DNA of 64,000 nt, from assembly GCA_964599775.1 (NCBI GenBank), contig CAZRGZ010000003.1, forward strand, positions 1 to 64,000, given 5' to 3'. Every line of letters begins with the position of its first letter. The stretch's first letter is position 1. Source of the stretch: CAZRGZ01 sp964599775 (GTDB lineage Bacteria > Patescibacteriota > Saccharimonadia > Saccharimonadales > Saccharimonadaceae). The position numbers were made by a program, and so were the translations under genes. Below, one piece after another: positions 33,923 to 43,782 of this stretch. The notes beneath the pieces were generated by a model. It worked only from the letters and a program-made list of their open reading frames with translations. It had not been told where the DNA came from and did no database searches.

Positions 33923-36604
33923 GTGATTAAAAAACCTAAAAGGGGCGCCCACGGGTTAAACGTGTATTCCAACCTTTCTGCCAAACGCCGGAGCAAAAAA
34001 GATGCCAAGGCGCGCAAGAAAGCCGAGTACCTCGCTAGCCTTCCGAAGCACCCAGTCAAGCGCTTGCTGTACCGCATGCACCCCAAGCGCTTCTTTGCCT
34101 ATTGGTTTAGCAAAGAAGGCCTGTTTATGGCGCTTAAAATCACTGGAGTAGCAATTCTACTGGCCATTCTTTTCACCGGTGCTCTGTTCGCCTACTTCCG
34201 CCAAGAGCTCGATCAAATTCGTCCTGAAGAGCTCGCCAAGCGCGTGCAAACCACCGTTACCCGTTACTACGACCGTAATGATATTCTTTTATGGGAAGAT
34301 AAAGGCGAAAACGACTACCGCCTGGCTGTTGATTCTAATGAATTATCGCAGTATTTAAAGGATGCAACCGTTGCCATTGAAGACCGTGATTTTTATGACC
34401 ATGCTGGCGTTAGCCTACAAGGTATTGGCCGTGCCCTGGTGAATAACTTTTCTGGCGGTAATGTGCAGGGTGGCTCTACCTTGACCCAGCAATTAGTAAA
34501 GCAAGTATTTATTAGTGAAGAAGAAGCGCAAAAACGCGGCATTAGCGGTATCCCGCGGAAGATTAAGGAATCCATCTTGGCAATCGAGGTGGAGCGTATG
34601 TACAACAAAGACCAAATCCTCACCCTTTATCTCAATGAGTCTCCTTATGGTGGGCGACGTAATGGCGCTGAATCTGCAGCACAGACCTACTTTGGAAAAT
34701 CGGCGAAAGATTTAAATCTTGCCGAAGCCTCACTCATTGCCGGTATCCCGCAGCAACCAGGCATTTATGATCCTTACAACCCCGCTGGTCATGAAGCCTT
34801 GCTTGCCCGACAACACGTTACTCTAAACAATATGGCTGAACTTGGATATATTACAAAGAAGGAAGCCGAGGAAGCAAAAAAGGTACCGGTTCTTGACCAA
34901 ATTCGCCCCGAATCTGACCAATTTAAAGACATAAAGGCACCACACTTTGTGCAAATGGTACGGGCTGATCTTGAAGAGGAGCTTGGTAAAGCCACAGTTG
35001 GCCGCGGCGGCTTAACCGTTAAAACCACACTTGATTGGCGTGTTCAGGAGGTAGTCCAAACTGCTATTCATGACCTATTTGAATCTTCACTACCGCAAAC
35101 CGCAGGCTTTAATAACAGCGCTGCTACTATAGTTGATTCACAAACTGGTCAAATTCTCGCCCTGCAGGGTAGTCGTGACTACAATTATCCAGGCTATGGG
35201 CAAGACAATGCGGCGGATGCTTTTATCCAACCAGGTTCAAGTATTAAGCCATTAGTGTTCTCAGCGCTCTTTAAGCAAAAACCAGCAGGACAACCTAACT
35301 ATGGTGCTGGAACTATTTTAAGCGACGAGAATATTGACTCATTAGTTGGGTATGACCTAAATAACTTCGATAATCGGTTCCGCGGTAACATTCCTATCCG
35401 TAGTGGTCTGGCCGAATCGCGTAATATTCCAGCGGTAAAAGCCTATCTTATATCAGGCCGAAGTGAAGTCTTGCAGACCATTTGGGATGCTGGCGACAAG
35501 AGCTACTGTACACAGGGTGTTGACCAGGATGCTGGCGCCGCGCTTGCCATTGGTGGCTGTGGGCTAAAGCAAACTGAACATGCCAATGCTTTCGCTACTT
35601 TTGCTCGGATGGGCCAATATAAACCAGTTTCTAGTGTTTTGGAGGTGAAAAACACTGATGGCGATATCCTGAAACAGTGGAAGGATGAAGGGAAACAAGC
35701 CTTTGACTCACAAATTGCCTATATTATCAGCGATATACTCAGTGATGACGCCGCACGAGCACCTTCGTTTGGCGCCGGTGCAGCCGGTCTCAACGTCCCG
35801 GGCGTCAAGACGGCAACGAAAACCGGTACCTCTAACATTGGCGATGACTCAAAAGACCTTTGGATGATGAGCTACACACCGAAGGCCTCCTTAGGTATCT
35901 GGGTTGGAAATAACGATACGAGTCCTATGAACCACGCACTTTCAAGTATTATTGGCCCGACGGTCAGCCAGATTATGGGGCCAATCCATACAGATATCTT
36001 CCAGCCTGAAGGCACTTGGGCACCTGGTGATTGGTTTGAACGACCAGAAGGTGTACAAGACCTAAATGTCGGTGGGCGAACTGATTTGTTCCCTTCTTGG
36101 TACTCATCTGAGCAGCGAAACAATGGCGAGGCCATGACCTTCGACCGAGTATCAAAGAAAAAAGCAACCGACTGCACCCCTGACGCTGCCCGTATCGAAA
36201 TTAATGTACAAAAGATACGCGACCCAGTGACCAATCGTGAAACCATTATTGCCCCTGATGGCTACAATGGCACTGAAGAGGATGACCTACATAAATGTGA
36301 TGACGTAAAGCCGTTCGTATCTTCGATTTCAGCAAACAGAATTGGCTCATCGAACCGTTACCGAATCGCTGCTAACGTGAACCAGGGAACGCACGGCATA
36401 CAAACTGTTGAGCTCACAGCCGATGGACAAACAGTCACGCTATCGGGCAACTACAGGACCGAGATAACTTTCTCGAGCCCTGGCCAGAAAACGATTACCG
36501 TAAAAGTTGTTGACAGCGCACTCTATGAAGGTTCGGCCTCACAAACCATTACCGTACCTGGAGGAAGAGCGAATAGGAGCGGCGACAATAACGACGATGA
36601 GTGA
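33923..36604 (+). CDS. Class A penicillin-binding protein (PBP1A-type)
   Basis: About 893 residues from the GTG at 33923. A GTG at 33905 is also in frame, but 33923 has GAAGGAT 10 nt upstream and fits the promoter. A basic cytoplasmic tail is followed by one membrane helix (ITGVAILLAILFTGALFAYF). The GT51 transglycosylase domain shows VAIEDRDFYDHAGVSLQGIGRA and GGSTLTQQLVKQ. The transpeptidase shows SxxK in QPGSSIKPLVF, SRN in LAESRNIPAV and KTGT in TKTGTSNIGDDSKD. It polymerises and crosslinks peptidoglycan outside the membrane. The C-terminal region (residues ~800-890) is an extra beta-rich, Thr/Ser-rich domain. Confidence 0.95.
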   Translation: MIKKPKRGAHGLNVYSNLSAKRRSKKDAKARKKAEYLASLPKHPVKRLLYRMHPKRFFAYWFSKEGLFMALKITGVAILLAILFTGALFAYFRQELDQIRPEELAKRVQTTVTRYYDRNDILLWEDKGENDYRLAVDSNELSQYLKDATVAIEDRDFYDHAGVSLQGIGRALVNNFSGGNVQGGSTLTQQLVKQVFISEEEAQKRGISGIPRKIKESILAIEVERMYNKDQILTLYLNESPYGGRRNGAESAAQTYFGKSAKDLNLAEASLIAGIPQQPGIYDPYNPAGHEALLARQHVTLNNMAELGYITKKEAEEAKKVPVLDQIRPESDQFKDIKAPHFVQMVRADLEEELGKATVGRGGLTVKTTLDWRVQEVVQTAIHDLFESSLPQTAGFNNSAATIVDSQTGQILALQGSRDYNYPGYGQDNAADAFIQPGSSIKPLVFSALFKQKPAGQPNYGAGTILSDENIDSLVGYDLNNFDNRFRGNIPIRSGLAESRNIPAVKAYLISGRSEVLQTIWDAGDKSYCTQGVDQDAGAALAIGGCGLKQTEHANAFATFARMGQYKPVSSVLEVKNTDGDILKQWKDEGKQAFDSQIAYIISDILSDDAARAPSFGAGAAGLNVPGVKTATKTGTSNIGDDSKDLWMMSYTPKASLGIWVGNNDTSPMNHALSSIIGPTVSQIMGPIHTDIFQPEGTWAPGDWFERPEGVQDLNVGGRTDLFPSWYSSEQRNNGEAMTFDRVSKKKATDCTPDAARIEINVQKIRDPVTNRETIIAPDGYNGTEEDDLHKCDDVKPFVSSISANRIGSSNRYRIAANVNQGTHGIQTVELTADGQTVTLSGNYRTEITFSSPGQKTITVKVVDSALYEGSASQTITVPGGRANRSGDNNDDE

Positions 36605-36648
36605 AGAGATCGTTTCAGAGATGCTTTTGGAAGGTAATTAATTACAGT

Positions 36649-36673
36649 AAGACCCCGCTTTTCGCGGGGTCTT
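36649..36673 (+). terminator. PBP terminator
   Basis: Arms AAGACCCCGC (36649-36658) and GCGGGGTCTT (36664-36673) with loop TTTTC, followed by TGATTG. It is likely to act for both converging genes. Confidence 0.8.
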
Positions 36674-36733
36674 TGATTGCCCTATAGGTCGTCTCTTTGA
36701 TCCATAATAAAACTCCCAAAAGAGTTCCTATGC

Positions 36734-37645
36734 CTATGTATCATGGGAGCGATTAGCCAGCTCTATAAGTGCGTCCTCTTTAGTTGGTTTGGGTAAATTT
36801 TGCCTTGTTTTCTTTTGTTGAGTGGTGAAAGACTTTTGCTTTTTTGCATCCTTCGATAAAGTTGGCTGTTTATGCTTGCCTGGCTTTTCTTTTTTATCAA
36901 CTTGTTGACTCGCGTGTGGAGCCCGTGCGATATGCTTTTTAGACTTCCCATCCTCAACACGCTTTGCAAACATCATTTTCCCTGCCTGAGTTTGTAGTAC
37001 GCGTGTAAATTCAACTTGCGCGGTCTGTCCTATCAAGTGGCTGGAATGTTCCACCACCACCATGGTTCCATCTTCGAGATATCCCACCGCCTGATGCGCG
37101 TCACTGCCTTTTTGTACTAATTCAAGTTGACGCCGTTCACCTGGCAAATGGGTGGCACGCAATGCCTGAGCAAGCTCATTGACATTCAGCACCACCACGC
37201 CTTCAACTTGCGCTACTTTATTAAGATTGTAATCTACTGTACAAAGTTCGGCGTTATACTTTTTTGCGAGCTCCACAAGCTGCGTATCCACGCCTTGCGG
37301 CGCTCGACCATCTTGTAGGATTTGCACGGTAACATTTTTTAATTGCTGTAGCTCATGTATGACATCAAGGCCATACCGAGCACGAGATCGTTTCTCCTGG
37401 TCGGCATTATCTGCCATGTACTGAAGTTCGGCCACTACACTGCGCGGAATAATTAATGCTCCAGCTATAAACCCAGAGCGTGCAATAGAAATAATTCGAC
37501 CGTCAATCAGTACCGAAGTATCAACTAGTATAGCAACACCACCTTTACGTTTTATTTTATTGCTCCGTTTTAATGTCATGTAAGTCGTTTGTGCACCGAT
37601 AATCACTAATAGTGCAAAACTAAACAGCTGTAAATAGTAGTTCAT
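36734..37645 (-). CDS. PIN-TRAM domain membrane protein (YacL-like)
   Basis: 303 residues. An N-terminal membrane helix (residues ~3-25) is followed by a PIN nuclease domain with acidic residues in AILVDTSVLIDGRI, VVAELQYMAD and ELCTVDYNLNKVAQ. A TRAM-type beta domain follows (VQKGSDAHQAVGYLEDGTMVVVEHSSHLIGQTAQVEFTRVLQTQAGKMMFAK). The C-terminal ~70 residues are Lys/Gln-rich and disordered. The arrangement matches YacL-type proteins, thought to act on RNA. It lies just downstream of radA. Confidence 0.88.
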   Translation of the reverse strand: MNYYLQLFSFALLVIIGAQTTYMTLKRSNKIKRKGGVAILVDTSVLIDGRIISIARSGFIAGALIIPRSVVAELQYMADNADQEKRSRARYGLDVIHELQQLKNVTVQILQDGRAPQGVDTQLVELAKKYNAELCTVDYNLNKVAQVEGVVVLNVNELAQALRATHLPGERRQLELVQKGSDAHQAVGYLEDGTMVVVEHSSHLIGQTAQVEFTRVLQTQAGKMMFAKRVEDGKSKKHIARAPHASQQVDKKEKPGKHKQPTLSKDAKKQKSFTTQQKKTRQNLPKPTKEDALIELANRSHDT

Positions 37646-37654
37646 GTTTTTCCT

Positions 37655-39004
37655 TTACTTTTTTAAATACGTCACCAGCGCATCGCGCAAGTTTTTTACC
37701 TCACGAACAAAATCGTGCTTTGGCTTTGTTGCTGGCGCGAGGGCAAACGAAAACCCCAATTTCTGCGCTTCGGCAATACGTCGCTCAACGCTGTGGGCAC
37801 TTCGGATTTCACCACCTAAGCCCACTTCGCCAAACACCACGGCGTTTTCATCGAGTTTATGGCCAGCTGCTGCTGAAGCAACCGCCATGCATACCGCAAG
37901 ATCCGCAGCAGGGTCACTGATCTTTAGGCCTCCAACGATATTTATATAGATATCTTTATCAGATAAATTCAATTTTGTCCGCTTTTCTAATACCGCTATT
38001 AAAAGATTAAGACGATTAAGGTCAAATCCAGAGGCCGTACGTTTAGGGTACCCGAAATGCGTCGGGTTGACAAGCGCCTGAATCTCTACCAAAAGCGGAC
38101 GGTTGCCTTCAAGCGTCGCAAGCACCACCGAACCGTCGGCGCTTTGACGCTCTGCCAGTAGGGCTGCCGAAGGATTCACCACCGGTGCGAGGCCACTGTC
38201 ACCCATTTCAAATAAAGCTGCTTCACTTGTGGAGCCATAGCGATTTTTTATAGCACGAACAATTTTGAACCCACCATAGCGGTCACCTTCGAACTGTAGT
38301 ACTACATCGACCAAATGCTCTAATACTTTAGGGCCAGCAATACTCCCTTCTTTTGTGACATGGCCAACGAGAATTACTGTGGTATTGGTTTCTTTAGCCG
38401 CCCGAATAATCACATTGCTCGAATTTGTTATTTGACTGACCGTGCCTGGCGCCGATGCGATCTCGGCTAGACTTACTGTCTGCATGGAGTCAACAATAAC
38501 AAACTTGTAGCTCCCCGTGCGAATAGTTGCCGCAATGTCGTCAGCGCTCGTTGAGGCAACCAGTGCAAGCTGCTCACCTTCATGTGCACCGAGCCGTATT
38601 GCGCGTAGTTTAATTTGTCCTGCGGACTCCTCGCCACTGACATACAGTACAGAGTGTTTTTTTGCTATGTGTGCTGCCGACTGTAAGAGTATCGTGCTTT
38701 TACCAATCCCCGGCTGACCCGCCATCAACACCACACCACCGGGCATGTATCCGCCGCCAAGTACCGTATCGAGCTCAGCAAAACCGCTTGACAAGCGGTT
38801 TACGACATCTTCGGTTGCCACCTCGCTCAGGTGTTTTGGCTTGAGCACCACACCGCTGCTTTTTGCCACCGCCGATTTGCCTGCAGTTTCGACCGACTGT
38901 TCTAATAAGCTGTTCCAGGCGCCACAATTATCACACCGCCCCGACCATTTCGGAAAGCTTGCCCCACATTGTTGACAGATATATTTTGTACGAGATTTGG
39001 ACAT
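37655..39004 (-). CDS. radA: DNA repair protein RadA (Sms)
   Basis: 449 residues. The N-terminal C4 zinc finger is CQQCGASFPKWSGRCDNCGAW. The RecA-like core has Walker A GQPGIGKSTIL, the RadA-specific KNRYGS motif and a C-terminal Lon-like domain (DKDIYINIVGGLKISDPAADLAVCMAVASA). It drives branch migration in recombination. The -10 TATACT (39012-39017) is 7 nt before the ATG and there is no Shine-Dalgarno, suggesting a leaderless mRNA. The zinc finger shows that zinc is used in this organism despite its loss from beta-prime. Confidence 0.97.
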   Translation of the reverse strand: MSKSRTKYICQQCGASFPKWSGRCDNCGAWNSLLEQSVETAGKSAVAKSSGVVLKPKHLSEVATEDVVNRLSSGFAELDTVLGGGYMPGGVVLMAGQPGIGKSTILLQSAAHIAKKHSVLYVSGEESAGQIKLRAIRLGAHEGEQLALVASTSADDIAATIRTGSYKFVIVDSMQTVSLAEIASAPGTVSQITNSSNVIIRAAKETNTTVILVGHVTKEGSIAGPKVLEHLVDVVLQFEGDRYGGFKIVRAIKNRYGSTSEAALFEMGDSGLAPVVNPSAALLAERQSADGSVVLATLEGNRPLLVEIQALVNPTHFGYPKRTASGFDLNRLNLLIAVLEKRTKLNLSDKDIYINIVGGLKISDPAADLAVCMAVASAAAGHKLDENAVVFGEVGLGGEIRSAHSVERRIAEAQKLGFSFALAPATKPKHDFVREVKNLRDALVTYLKK

Positions 39005-39064
39005 TATCTATAGTATAACAGATTAACCAAGGTGACGCTCGATCCTTCATGCAACAAATAATGA

Positions 39065-40048
39065 CTACACTGATGGCACAGGTTCTGGCGTACTATCTAA
39101 ACTCCGCTGCAAGCTTTCATGCTGCACATTCAGCGCATCCAGCTCGGCCTTTTTCTGGTTATAAACTTCACGTTGCGCCTCAATAGCTACATACTCGTTT
39201 TCTAGTGCTGTTTGCTGCGCCAAAAGATTGTCACGTGCTTGGTTAAATTCAGCCTGTGAAGCAAATCCCCCAGGCGTATTAGCACGAGCATTGAATGCCT
39301 GAATATCACCATTGAGCAATGTAATGGCTTCGTTGTAGGCCTGCGTTCGGCTGTTAATCTCTTCGGCGAGCGCATTTAATTCAGTTATCAGTATTTTTTG
39401 CTGTTCACGCAAATCGCGGAAGACGCTTTCGTACTGATGAAACAGTGCAACAACGGTTTGACGATCTGCAAAATAGCGCCGATAATGCTCTTCTAGATTG
39501 GCATCAATATCCGCCACCTCGGTACCGATGATAGAATGAAGCTCGTTTGTCCTATCGGCATCAGGTAGGCTATCATATACCTTCAGTCGTTCAAGCAGTT
39601 CTGGGCTTGCTCTATCGAGTTCAGCCTCTAAAAGCGCACCTAAACGTTGCTGTTCGTCGCCCGGCAAGCGTTCGTATGCGGCGTGTAGCATTTCGTGTGC
39701 AGCGGTTACCTCACGTACGCCGTCAAGCCGTTCATCTTCTACATTATAGACATAAATCCGCTGCCCGACGTAACAGCCGAGGATTACAGCGTGTTCCTCT
39801 TGGTTGCCACAGTGCTCATTAAATGCCGATTGATCAGCCAGCTCTGGCCGGGAGGCATAAAAATAGAATTCGCCATCATCTTGCATGGTTGCTCGTTCAG
39901 CCAGCGCTCGTATGTCTTGAGAAGGCTGATAATTCCAAACGGCAATTCGGTCAAGCATAAACTGATGATTCAAAAAAATCCAGGCCGCAATAGCAAGTAA
40001 AACAAAGCTCAGTATGAGCTGTATGCTCCTACCGCCGCGAGTCGCCAT
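39065..40048 (-). CDS. Membrane-anchored HExxH protein with coiled coil
   Basis: 327 residues, family not recognised. One membrane helix (residues ~9-27) is followed by an external domain with a Cys pair (HCGNQEEHAVILGCY) and the zinc-protease motif AAHEMLHAAYERLP (residues ~115-128). A further Glu (ALLEAELD) could be the third ligand. Residues ~200-315 form a long coiled coil. Topology suggests an extracellular metallopeptidase-like protein. Its ATG overlaps the clpC stop (TAATG), so it may be co-expressed with the HrcA-controlled clpC. Confidence 0.72.
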   Translation of the reverse strand: MATRGGRSIQLILSFVLLAIAAWIFLNHQFMLDRIAVWNYQPSQDIRALAERATMQDDGEFYFYASRPELADQSAFNEHCGNQEEHAVILGCYVGQRIYVYNVEDERLDGVREVTAAHEMLHAAYERLPGDEQQRLGALLEAELDRASPELLERLKVYDSLPDADRTNELHSIIGTEVADIDANLEEHYRRYFADRQTVVALFHQYESVFRDLREQQKILITELNALAEEINSRTQAYNEAITLLNGDIQAFNARANTPGGFASQAEFNQARDNLLAQQTALENEYVAIEAQREVYNQKKAELDALNVQHESLQRSLDSTPEPVPSV

Positions 40049-42510
40049 TATTCAGCCCTCGATTCAAACGATAGTTTGCCTTTGTGCACTCCAACACCGA
40101 TCACATCACCTTTTGTGAAACGGCCATCAATTAGTCCCTCGGCAATGCCATGCTCAAGCTCATCTTGTAGTACACGCCGAAGCGGACGCACACCCTGCCG
40201 TGGAGTGTATCCCTTGTTAAGGAGATAACGCTTCGCGGCCGGACTCACCACAATATTTAAGCCTTTACCAAGCAATCGTTCTTGCAGATCTTTCAGTTGT
40301 AGTTGAAAGATCTTACCCACTTCTTGCCGCGATAAAGCACGAAATACCATGGTATTATCGAACCGGTTAATCAGCTCTGGGCGCATGATCTTTTCGAGCT
40401 CTTTATGTGCTGCAGTAGAGTTTTGCTGATGGATTGCGTCCAGCTGTTGGCCTTGCTTTTTTGCGTTAAACCCAAGCTCGGCTTCTTTGTACATCTGGTC
40501 TGCGCCAAGGTTACTAGTCAGGATAATTATCGCATTGCTAAAGCTCACACTGCGGCCTTTGGCATCGGTGAGTGTGCCATCTTCCAGAAGTTGCAGTAGC
40601 AGCTGGAACACGTCTCGGTGTGCTTTTTCAATTTCATCGAATAACACCACGCTATAGGGCCGGCGGCGGATTTTTTCTGTCAGCTGGCCGCCTTCTTCGT
40701 AGCCAACATAACCAGCTGGCGCGCCAACAAGTCGGCTTGAGGTGTGCTTTTCGCCAAACTCACTCATATCGATTTTAATCAACGCGTCCTCACTCCCAAA
40801 TACCTCACGTGCCAGCACACGGGCGAGCTCAGTCTTGCCCACACCGGTAGGACCCATAAAAATGAACGAACCAATCGGCCGCTTTGGGTGGCTAATACCA
40901 GAACGACTCCGCCGAATGGCTTTTGCCACATGAGAAATTACTTCAGATTGACCAATTATGTGCTTGCTCAAGTGTTTTTCGAGGTTCTTCAGCATTTTAG
41001 CTTCAGATTTCAATACTTGCTGCACTGGAATACCCGTCATTGCTGCAATGGCGCCTGCAATATCATCAGCAGTGAGCTCAATTTGCTGCTTAGCTGCGTT
41101 TTCTTTCTTGAGCTCTTGCATTTTTTCGTTGAGCTGGCTAAGGCGAGTCTTGTAAAGAGCCGCTCGTTCGTAATCTTCGTTGGCCACAGCATCTTCCATG
41201 CGCTCATTGAGGTGCTTCTGTTGTCGCAGGTATTCACGCTCTTTGGTCGGAGTTTGTTGACTTTGCCGGACACGCGCCCGAGAAGCAGCTTCGTCAACGA
41301 CATCAATTGCTTTATCTGGCATGAAACGCTCAGTTACATAGCGATCCGCCATATGCACGGCATCTTCCAGCACGACATCTTGCAAAGTGACATTATGGTG
41401 CGTTTCGTAGTGGTGGCGAAGCCCTTTTAAGATAGCAAGTGTGTCTTGAACCGATGGTTCGGGTACAGTCACCGTTTGAAAACGACGCTCGAGGGCACTA
41501 TCTTTTTCAATGTGCTTGCGGTATTCGTCAAGCGTCGTGGCGCCTATGAGGCGCATTTTACCCCTGGCAAGTGCGGGTTTTAACATATTTGCCGCGTCTA
41601 GTGCGCCTTCAGCAGCGCCCGCTCCAACCAACAGATGCAGCTCGTCAATGAAAACGATCGCATGTGGATCATCACTGAGTTCATCCATGATTTTCTTCAA
41701 ACGTTCTTCAAACTCACCGCGATATTTTGTACCAGCGATCATACTAGCTACATCCAGCTGAATCACGCGACAATCCAACAAATAATCTGGCACTTCTTCC
41801 TTGGCGATACGGGTAGCTAAACCTTCAACGATGGCAGTTTTCCCTACACCGGGCTCGCCAATGAGCACCGGATTGTTCTTGGTGCGGCGCGCTAATATGG
41901 TAATAACGCGCTCAATCTGTGCATCGCGACCAATTACCACGTCCAATTCGTCTTTACGAGCTTTCTCGGTTAAATCAGTGCCGAATGTCTCAAGCGCACC
42001 ACTACGGCCACGGCGGGCTTTTTTGGTCTCGACACTTTCCATAGTGTCGGATTCGCTTTGCCGCCCTAAGTAGTCTTCTACCTCGGCTAGCAATTCTTCG
42101 GTATCGATGTTCATATCGCGCAGTAGCACCGTAGCACGGGCATTCTTTTGCGTTAATATGCTGTACAAAATGTGTTCTGTGCCGCAAAAATCCTGCTGAA
42201 ACTCTTGCGCGACATCCCAACTCATTTTCAGCGTGAGTTTGGCGGTTTCACTCAGTCCTTTCGCACCGGTACTTACCACGAGTGAACGCGGCGTTAAATT
42301 GAGCGCGAGTCGTGCTCTATCGAGCGTAATCCCAGCGTCGCTCAGAAGCTTTGAGCCAACTGAAGTATCTTGGCTCAAAACACCAAGCAAAAGGTGTTCG
42401 GTGCCAATATAAGCACTACCCATAGTTCGCGCTATTGCATCCGCCTGCTGCAAACTACTTTTTGCGTTATCAGTGAGATGTTGGACAAACTCTGCAAAGC
42501 TATCTGACAT
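40048..42510 (-). CDS. clpC: ATP-dependent Clp protease ATP-binding subunit ClpC
   Basis: 820 residues from the ATG at 42510 (MSDSFAEFVQHL). Domains: double Clp N-domain (~1-150, TEHLLLGVLSQ), first AAA+ with GEPGVGKTAIVEG, a middle coiled region with a UVR-like motif (ERMEDAVANEDYERAALYKTRLSQL) typical of ClpC rather than ClpB, and second AAA+ with GPTGVGKTELARV. An LGF tripeptide (EAELGFNAK) is the expected ClpP-docking loop. It unfolds substrates for ClpP. Expression is probably HrcA-controlled through the CIRCE at its promoter. Confidence 0.95.
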   Translation of the reverse strand: MSDSFAEFVQHLTDNAKSSLQQADAIARTMGSAYIGTEHLLLGVLSQDTSVGSKLLSDAGITLDRARLALNLTPRSLVVSTGAKGLSETAKLTLKMSWDVAQEFQQDFCGTEHILYSILTQKNARATVLLRDMNIDTEELLAEVEDYLGRQSESDTMESVETKKARRGRSGALETFGTDLTEKARKDELDVVIGRDAQIERVITILARRTKNNPVLIGEPGVGKTAIVEGLATRIAKEEVPDYLLDCRVIQLDVASMIAGTKYRGEFEERLKKIMDELSDDPHAIVFIDELHLLVGAGAAEGALDAANMLKPALARGKMRLIGATTLDEYRKHIEKDSALERRFQTVTVPEPSVQDTLAILKGLRHHYETHHNVTLQDVVLEDAVHMADRYVTERFMPDKAIDVVDEAASRARVRQSQQTPTKEREYLRQQKHLNERMEDAVANEDYERAALYKTRLSQLNEKMQELKKENAAKQQIELTADDIAGAIAAMTGIPVQQVLKSEAKMLKNLEKHLSKHIIGQSEVISHVAKAIRRSRSGISHPKRPIGSFIFMGPTGVGKTELARVLAREVFGSEDALIKIDMSEFGEKHTSSRLVGAPAGYVGYEEGGQLTEKIRRRPYSVVLFDEIEKAHRDVFQLLLQLLEDGTLTDAKGRSVSFSNAIIILTSNLGADQMYKEAELGFNAKKQGQQLDAIHQQNSTAAHKELEKIMRPELINRFDNTMVFRALSRQEVGKIFQLQLKDLQERLLGKGLNIVVSPAAKRYLLNKGYTPRQGVRPLRRVLQDELEHGIAEGLIDGRFTKGDVIGVGVHKGKLSFESRAE

Positions 42511-42545
42511 ATCTTTTATTTTACCTTCATATCCTACTTGTATCC

Positions 42546-42574
42546 AGTATAAAAAATTAGCACTCAAATATCAA
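42546..42574 (-). promoter_or_regulatory. clpC promoter
   Basis: Minus strand: TTGATA (42569-42574), 17-nt spacer, TATACT (42546-42551). The -35 lies inside the CIRCE. The leader is ~30 nt and contains GAAGGT before the ATG. Confidence 0.7.
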
Positions 42575-42583
42575 GAGTGCTAA
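42557..42583. promoter_or_regulatory. CIRCE operator (HrcA site) upstream of clpC
   Basis: Exact CIRCE: TTAGCACTC (42557-42565), 9-nt spacer, GAGTGCTAA (42575-42583), overlapping the clpC promoter in the same geometry as at clpP. Confidence 0.95.
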
Positions 42584-42605
42584 TTATAAATTGTAGGTCG
42601 CTTAA

Positions 42606-43754
42606 TTATTCGCTTTTTGAAGAATCTTCTGAAGTAGATTCTAGTGCGCTCAGTAAGCTATCCTCAATATTCTTGCGTGGCTTTTTTTCTGCCGGTGCAG
42701 CTTCTTCCGGCATTGTTTCGATGTCGAGGTCATAACCAGTCAATCGGCTGGCGAGTCGGACGTTGACGCCATTGCGTCCAATGGCGATTGATTGCTGATC
42801 TTTATCGACAAATACTTTAGCGCGTTTTGCATCGCCCTCCATAATTTCAATCGAACCAATTTCAGCCGGGCTCAAGGCATTGGTAATAAACTGTACCGGA
42901 TCTGCGTCGTAGGTAATGATATCGATTTTTTCCTGATCACCGATTTCATTCATAACTGCCTGCACACGCGTACCGTGCCCGCCGACAAACGTTCCCACAG
43001 GGTCAACGCCAGGGACGGTTGAGTTCACCGCCAATTTGGTGCGTTTGCCAGCTTCACGAGCGATGGCCCTAATTTCTACTGCACCCGTCTCCATTTCAGG
43101 TACCTCTTGGCGGAAGAGATATTCCACAAACGCCTCATTGGCTCGGCTTAAAATAAGCTGCGGCCCGCGATTACCTCGCTCGACGTCTTTCAAGTACACT
43201 TTAATCCGCATGCCTGCGCTATAGTATTCACCAGGGATTTGTTCGCTGGCTGGCATAATACCCTGGGCTTTACCAAGCTCTACCCGCACGACACGCGGCT
43301 CGACACGCTGTACAGTACCAGTGACAACGGTGCCAATTTTATCGGCGAATTCTTCTAGTACTACTTCGCGCTCGGCTTCACGCAAACGCTGCAATACCAC
43401 CTGCTTAGCAGTCTGTGCGGCCACGCGGCCAAAAGTTTTTGCTTCTTCTTTCTCTTCAACCGTTCCCTCAATCTCGGCGTTGGCATCGAGCTTTTTGGCA
43501 TCTTCAAGGCTTATTTCGGTAGCAGGATTCAGCACTTCGTCAACCACTGTTTTTGTAATGTAAACAGTAGTTGCGCCAGTAGAAGGATTCATAACCGCAC
43601 GCACTTCTTGCTCACGCTCACCGTGATCACGACGCCAAGCGGCTGCCAGGGCTTGTTCAATAATACCTAGGACTGTTTCTTCGGGCAGGTTTTTTTCTTC
43701 AGCAATGGAACGAACAGCTTGCGCCAGTTGCTTTACGTTAATCTCGTCGTTCAT
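42606..43754 (-). CDS. nusA: Transcription termination/antitermination factor NusA
   Basis: 382 residues. The N-terminal polymerase-binding domain (residues ~1-125, QLAQAVRSIAEEKNLPEETVLGIIEQALAAAWRRDHG), S1 domain (GTVVTGTVQRVEPRVVRVELG...) and two KH domains (VRIKVYLKDVERGNRGPQLILSR region; DKDQQSIAIGRNGVNVRLASRLTGYDLDI) are clear. It lacks the long acidic C-terminal repeats of E. coli NusA, as in most bacteria. It lies upstream of clpC, with a hairpin in its own leader. Confidence 0.97.
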   Translation of the reverse strand: MNDEINVKQLAQAVRSIAEEKNLPEETVLGIIEQALAAAWRRDHGEREQEVRAVMNPSTGATTVYITKTVVDEVLNPATEISLEDAKKLDANAEIEGTVEEKEEAKTFGRVAAQTAKQVVLQRLREAEREVVLEEFADKIGTVVTGTVQRVEPRVVRVELGKAQGIMPASEQIPGEYYSAGMRIKVYLKDVERGNRGPQLILSRANEAFVEYLFRQEVPEMETGAVEIRAIAREAGKRTKLAVNSTVPGVDPVGTFVGGHGTRVQAVMNEIGDQEKIDIITYDADPVQFITNALSPAEIGSIEIMEGDAKRAKVFVDKDQQSIAIGRNGVNVRLASRLTGYDLDIETMPEEAAPAEKKPRKNIEDSLLSALESTSEDSSKSE

Positions 43755-43782
43755 ATCACTCCTTTTCGTTACTTATGAAGAA

